Positions 59,071 to 64,000 of a stretch of DNA of 64,000 nucleotides are shown here, in pieces. The notes under the pieces were generated by a model. It was not told where the DNA came from. It worked only from the letters and a program-made list of their open reading frames with translations, and did no database searches. Source of the stretch: Archegozetes longisetosus (lineage: Eukaryota > Arthropoda > Arachnida > Sarcoptiformes > Trhypochthoniidae); contig JAEMBT020000001.1 of assembly GCA_018873245.2 (NCBI GenBank), positions 5,320,220-5,384,219 of the forward strand. Direction: 5' to 3'. The stretch's first letter is position 1. Every line of letters begins with the position of its first letter. The position numbers and the translations under genes are program-made.

Positions 59071-62000
59071 CTTCTTAATTATTAGTCTGCTTTAGATTCT
59101 GATTTATTGTTTGATTCTTATATGAAATTCTTATTTTTTTTCGAGTTATATTACAAAAAATGAATCTAGATATAAATGAAGACAATTTACTCGAAAAACT
59201 AACAAAATCGCAAGTTATCTTCAATTCTATATTCGTGTTCTATATTCTAATTTTATTCTTGTATGGTGACTAATATTTTGATGCATATTCTCAATGCCTA
59301 TAAGAATAAAAATGCAAATGAAACGGAAGATCAATAGGTGATAGAATTATTAAAATTTGGTTCACGTAGATAGCTATACCTAAGATATAAACTTATACTA
59401 CAATGATAAACATTTTTATAACCACTTTGGGACCTAAAGCCAATATAACAGATATTGAAACAAAACATTTTTATGTGAAATGCAACATATGCTGGAATAT
59501 TTACATTTGAAATGCAATTCTATTAAACCGAAAAAGTTAATGTTAAACTGATAAAACTTATTGCTATGATTCATTTTTTGTAGATAAACAAATTAATATT
59601 CAATATAGATTCATAAACATTGGAGTATATGTTGGGATATTTAGATAGAAGTTGTAATAGAAATATGTGATGCGTCACTTTAATGCCTAAAGATTTTTCT
59701 GGAATCAATTTCGGTTACTTTTCCTACATCAACCATTTATTTCAGACTCACAATGGGCTTATCCACAAGTATATTTTGTGGAATCTTTACTCTAAATCCA
59801 ACGGCTGAAAAAGAAACAGAAACCTATTTGGGAAATAGATTAAATATTCGTACTAATTCTACCAATTAGGATGAGTGTTGTGTTAGACTAAATGGGGCAA
59901 AAATTCAATTAAAAAGTGATGAGAAAAAGCGAAAAAAACAGTTTAAGTAAAAATATGACCTGAAAAGTAAAAGCAAATAAAGACAAACAAAATTGAATTA
60001 TTAAAAGCTTAAGCTGAAGAAAATCTTGCTGAAATCGTAGCACTAGTTTCATTAGATCTAGAGTGAAGTGCAATATTTTATAACAATTTAAAAGAGTTTA
60101 TAACATACTTTCGTGATTGAAGAGATATATTTTCTTGTAAGTGATTCTTGGAAAGTTATCATATGATGAAAAACAAGTTCTGCCCCTTTAATACTGATTC
60201 GTTAAGATTTAGTAAACCTGCTGTTTTTGTTAAACACAGTCATAATGTGTTGGAGAAGTGCTCTACAAAAATAGTTATGTTTAGCATGTGTTAGAATACA
60301 AAGCCATCGATTTAAGACTAGGTAAATAAGTTGTTCGCAAGGGTTAATGCTATCTCTCTAGAAAATAGTACACGCTTAGAAATAAGACTTGTCAAAGATA
60401 TAGTGCCAGAAATACTGCTCTAATCATACTTTGAGTTTCTGAGAGCAACTATTGTTTTGCAATTATTGATCAAACTTAAGGTTTACTCGGAAAACAGGTT
60501 AATTATTAGGTTAAGGAGAGTTCAACACTAAAAATATATCCTTTTCTCAAACAGTAATGCTTTTTGTTCCTTAATTAAAGTTTTTCTTTGTTTATAAATC
60601 AATATTATTTTTTCTAGATGTGAAATATTGTTATTAGACTTGTTGAATATTTATTGAAAATTGATTAATCTTCAATTTTATTTTACTTTTTCTTAGTCTA
60701 AAAAGTTTTATAGCTTTTTTTCTTAACGATACCATACGTTTACCTAATTGCTTATGAGCTTTTTTTTGCAATTGCACTCACTGCAAATGTAATGACAACG
60801 AAACCGAACTTTAAGTTAATGCTTACATCTCTGAGGCATTAGCTTCAATCAACATTATTGATGATCATTAAGTTAATTACTTATGTAATAAAGAATAACA
60901 CAAATATTACAGGAAGAGTTGTCTTAAACTCAATATCTATTGAATTGGTGGCAAAATTTTCACATAATTGCTATTGACTTAAGATCTCACAATTTGACAG
61001 ATATTAGTTTTTTAGTATAGGTTAGCAATAGACACGTTAGTTGAACACCAATTAGTGATAATAAAGTTTTCGGATTAGAAATAGCTCAAAATGATGGAAT
61101 AGACGCAAAAAAGCTACGATATATATAATGAAGAAACACGAGGGTCCATTAATCAAATTTGAACTTAGGTAAATTGAAGCTAATTTCATGTGAAAGATAA
61201 TTTATTTAATGTGACACAAATATAGTTTAGGTATATGTGCAGTATTCTCTTATATCTATTTCTTGAACTACATATGCGTTTTTCTCATATTTTATTATTA
61301 TTCCGTGAATATGCGGTAGAAGTTCTTAGAAGTCTAGTAAAATTCTTATTCTCTTATGCTTGACAGTCATTTTCTTTTGTGTTTTGCTTATTTCTTACAA
61401 GTATTTTAAGTCTAGCTATATATAAAAATTGAAGTAGTATAATATTCAAGATTACATCTTCAAACCCAATATAAATTTATACCACAAGAGATTATCATTT
61501 TTATCAATTTTCTTACGAAATTCTTTTTTTACAAAAAAGCTTTTGAAAGACTGATACCAGGATTCGATGTAAAAAAGGGAATCTCTACAAATACTTTTTA
61601 TTTTGTTTTTAGTTTTTAACTAAAAGCTTTCTCATGCATAGAACGGTTATGAGACTTGCTCTTCTAAAACCAAGTTTTAAGTTTGATTTACATGAAATCA
61701 ATAAAAATTTGACTAAATATTACCTAAAATGGGTTTCAAGAAGACAACTTTGTACGGGTGGTTGAAATGACAAAAAAATGAGACATTAAATATGATATGA
61801 ACTTTAAAGTTTGATTTTATTGCATAATATTAATAGTAGCTAATTTTATTTCAAGGCTGTTAAAATGGTATTTTGCAACACTTTCGAATAGTTTATTGCT
61901 TGTATTAACTAATGATAATGATAATTGACTAATTTTCCTCTCAAATGGTCACTTGTTCATCTTAAATTTCAAATAATCTCAATTTATTTACAGATAACCA

Positions 62001-64000
62001 ATGAGAAAATTCCATTTTTCCTTAAAGTTTAAGTTGAAGTAAAATAATGGCAAAGAATAATAAATTTGAAATAGTTTGAAAAAATTTGAACACAAATAAT
62101 TCCTAACTGAAGATAAGACTCTTCAGAATTTGAGGTATTAATTAATTAATTCTTATATGCATTAAGAAGATATTTGAATCTATTGATCCAATTCAATATT
62201 AAAAGCCTTATAATGAACTTATTTTTAAAAAGTCCAAATGTACTTTATAGATAGTGCGCCATTGTCCAAGTTTAAAACAACTTTCTCTTGAGATTAATTA
62301 CTGCTCAATCAATTAGTTTTAATCTCTAAAGTCTAATTATTTACACAATTTTAATTCGTGTTGCAGTAGAGTTGAGTTTTGGGTGAATTTCCTTTATTAT
62401 CAAAATGAGGATTAAACGATGTTTTTAATGAAAAAGAGGACAATTTTATAAAATTATATTAATCAATCTTTCATGATTTTGCACACTAAATTGCATTCTA
62501 AAAGAAAAAAGTTTTAAATCAAAGTTTAATCATCAACAAATTACTAAAATTCAAATCTTAAACATGAAGATATTAGCAAAATTGTAAATAATCAATTCAA
62601 ATAGGCATTGAGTATGAATCTAATTGGTAATTTTGTATGAACAACCCTTTATTAGCAGAAAGTAATGATGGTACAATCACGACTAATACAGTCATAAGTG
62701 AGCGCACGGTTTGCTTCAAACAAAAGTTCAAATTCAATGTGAATGAATTGCATTGACACTAAGATGTATTACGAACTAGAATTCAGAACAGTTGAACCGA
62801 GTTTGGCATTATTTTATGAATATGTAAGACAATTGTTTGGCTAGAGAAACTTTTACTTTTATCTTAAGCAATAATCTTATGGAAATTAAGTTAAATATTA
62901 ATGTTTGTGGTTGAAAAACAGCTTTAAGACAGTTACTTAACAGACGGACTATGATTTCACAATGGAAAACAATGAGAACATTATATTCACACAACAGCAA
63001 TAATGAGTTTATGCACAAGTTTCAATGCTGGACAAGATCACTGAAGATTAGGCTATTTTTCAGATCAGATCAAAGTATTGTTTGTCTTTTAAGTTCAGAA
63101 TAAATTAAAATATTAAGTCATTATATGATAAAGTTATTAGAGCTAAACGCGTGAATCACTATTGCAATTGCAAACATGCTCTTAATACAAGTGAAAGTAA
63201 CACATACTTAGTTCATATCTTCTTTTATAATCTTTCATTAAGCTATTGTCTTAATAGAAAGATTACTGTTAGTTCATCATTTATTAGCATATTTTCTTTT
63301 ATGCATTTGAAGTTCAATTTCTCATAGAAAATAATATCATATTGAAATTTTAACTAGCATCTTCGCATTAATTTCTGTTTAGAATTTTTAGATCCGGGTT
63401 TGATCTACAGCTTTGTGAAAATAATTCTCAATATTACAGTCTTATGAAAAGAAATTCTACCCATGAAGCAAAATATTATAGGCTTTTATGAATAAGATTT
63501 TTATTGAACAAGCTATATAACGATATACTTTAGGAAAACGCTTTTGTCAATGAAACTGAAAGTTCTTATAGTATTCCCAAGAGATTTTGCAATTTATTAG
63601 AAAACTGTTTTGAGAAACTTTAAACTATTAAATATTTACTCTTCAGTTCAGTTTCGCTACTATTAAGCTTAAAATGATTGCTTACAAAGAACTTTTAGCA
63701 AATTCAAGTTTTGACTAATTTTGCAGCTTTTATACAATTTTGTAGCTTTTATACAATTTTTCATATTGAACTAATTTGACTAAACAACTAAAACTTAATA
63801 ACATGAGGGCATAGACTAATAGAAACTAATAACTAATGATAAGTGTTATTTAATCAAATTAGGAAAACCTTAAACCAATAACTTTAGTGAATTTCAGTCA
63901 ACAGCTATAATTATTTTTGACACCAAAACAAGTCCCAATAATGATAAATAGCTTGATACGATTTTGAGGGTAAAACAAACTCAATTTTAAGTCTGAATGT
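59071..64000. other. AT-rich gene-free right end
   Basis: About 4.9 kb with no supported exon, RNA gene or transposon. It may be intron of the gene starting at 58.3 kb. One small tandem repeat at 63723-63760 is listed separately. Confidence 0.45.
63723..63760. repeat. Two-unit 19-bp tandem repeat
   Basis: G(C/T)AGCTTTTATACAATTTT occurs twice in direct succession with one difference. No function is evident. Confidence 0.85.

Noticed and set aside
1-64000. CRISPR arrays, bacterial operons, riboswitches, rRNA or tRNA genes
   Set aside because: The sequence is eukaryotic nuclear DNA; tandem repeats found lack a repeat-spacer pattern, and no convincing tRNA arms or rRNA segments were seen.

Overview
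The window is AT-rich eukaryotic nuclear DNA. Its genes are split by mostly short GT-AG introns (about 60-400 bp, a few near 1.5 kb), have polyadenylation signals, and sit among many class II transposon remnants. The gene families point to an arthropod: a pentameric ligand-gated chloride channel, a gustatory-receptor-like 7TM protein, a TIL-type inhibitor, a digestive-type S1 protease, an SLC26 transporter and a CRAL-TRIO lipid-binding protein. An acariform (trombidiform) mite is my best guess from the flavour of the receptor and CRAL-TRIO proteins, but the species is inference.

Layout. 1-4.2 kb holds no gene. 4.2-4.9 kb is a dead Tc1/mariner copy. 5.4-7.2 kb (-) is a four-exon S1 protease whose last exon is frameshifted at the catalytic serine. 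8.4-12.4 kb is transposon debris: hAT and Tc1/mariner fragments plus a 527-bp repeat whose inverted partner lies at 34.6 kb. 12.9-14.3 kb (-) is a three-exon chemoreceptor whose two small C-terminal exons are only visible by splicing. 14.6-15.7 kb holds a tandem duplication and a foldback element. 17.2-17.5 kb (-) is a TIL protease inhibitor. 22.1-24.5 kb (+) is a CRAL-TRIO gene with a piggyBac-type MITE in its intron. 25.1-25.8 kb is a dead Tc1 copy. 27.4-31.1 kb (+) is an intronless NB-ARC plus 16-repeat TPR gene (NLR-like), the most unusual gene here. 32-35 kb is a cluster of small inverted-repeat elements and a minisatellite. 37.5-40.6 kb (+) is a seven-exon SLC26 anion transporter, followed by a proline-rich WH2-like ORF. 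42.3-47.7 kb carries two hAT, one pogo-like and one Tc1/mariner element. 48.0-50.8 kb (-) is a complete ten-exon ligand-gated anion channel that reconstructs to exactly 450 codons in frame. 51-64 kb is gene-poor: an internally deleted Tc1/mariner with 28-bp perfect TIRs at 54.4 kb, the two-exon start of an unidentified gene at 58.3-58.8 kb, and zinc-finger-like and cysteine-rich relics.

The genes do not form an operon or pathway. The protease and the TIL inhibitor could share digestive or secreted contexts, but they are 10 kb apart and nothing in the sequence links them. The outstanding candidate for something unusual is the intronless NB-ARC/TPR gene, with an unplaced N-terminal module, near-identical 126-bp repeats and a one-base frame break just before its P-loop.
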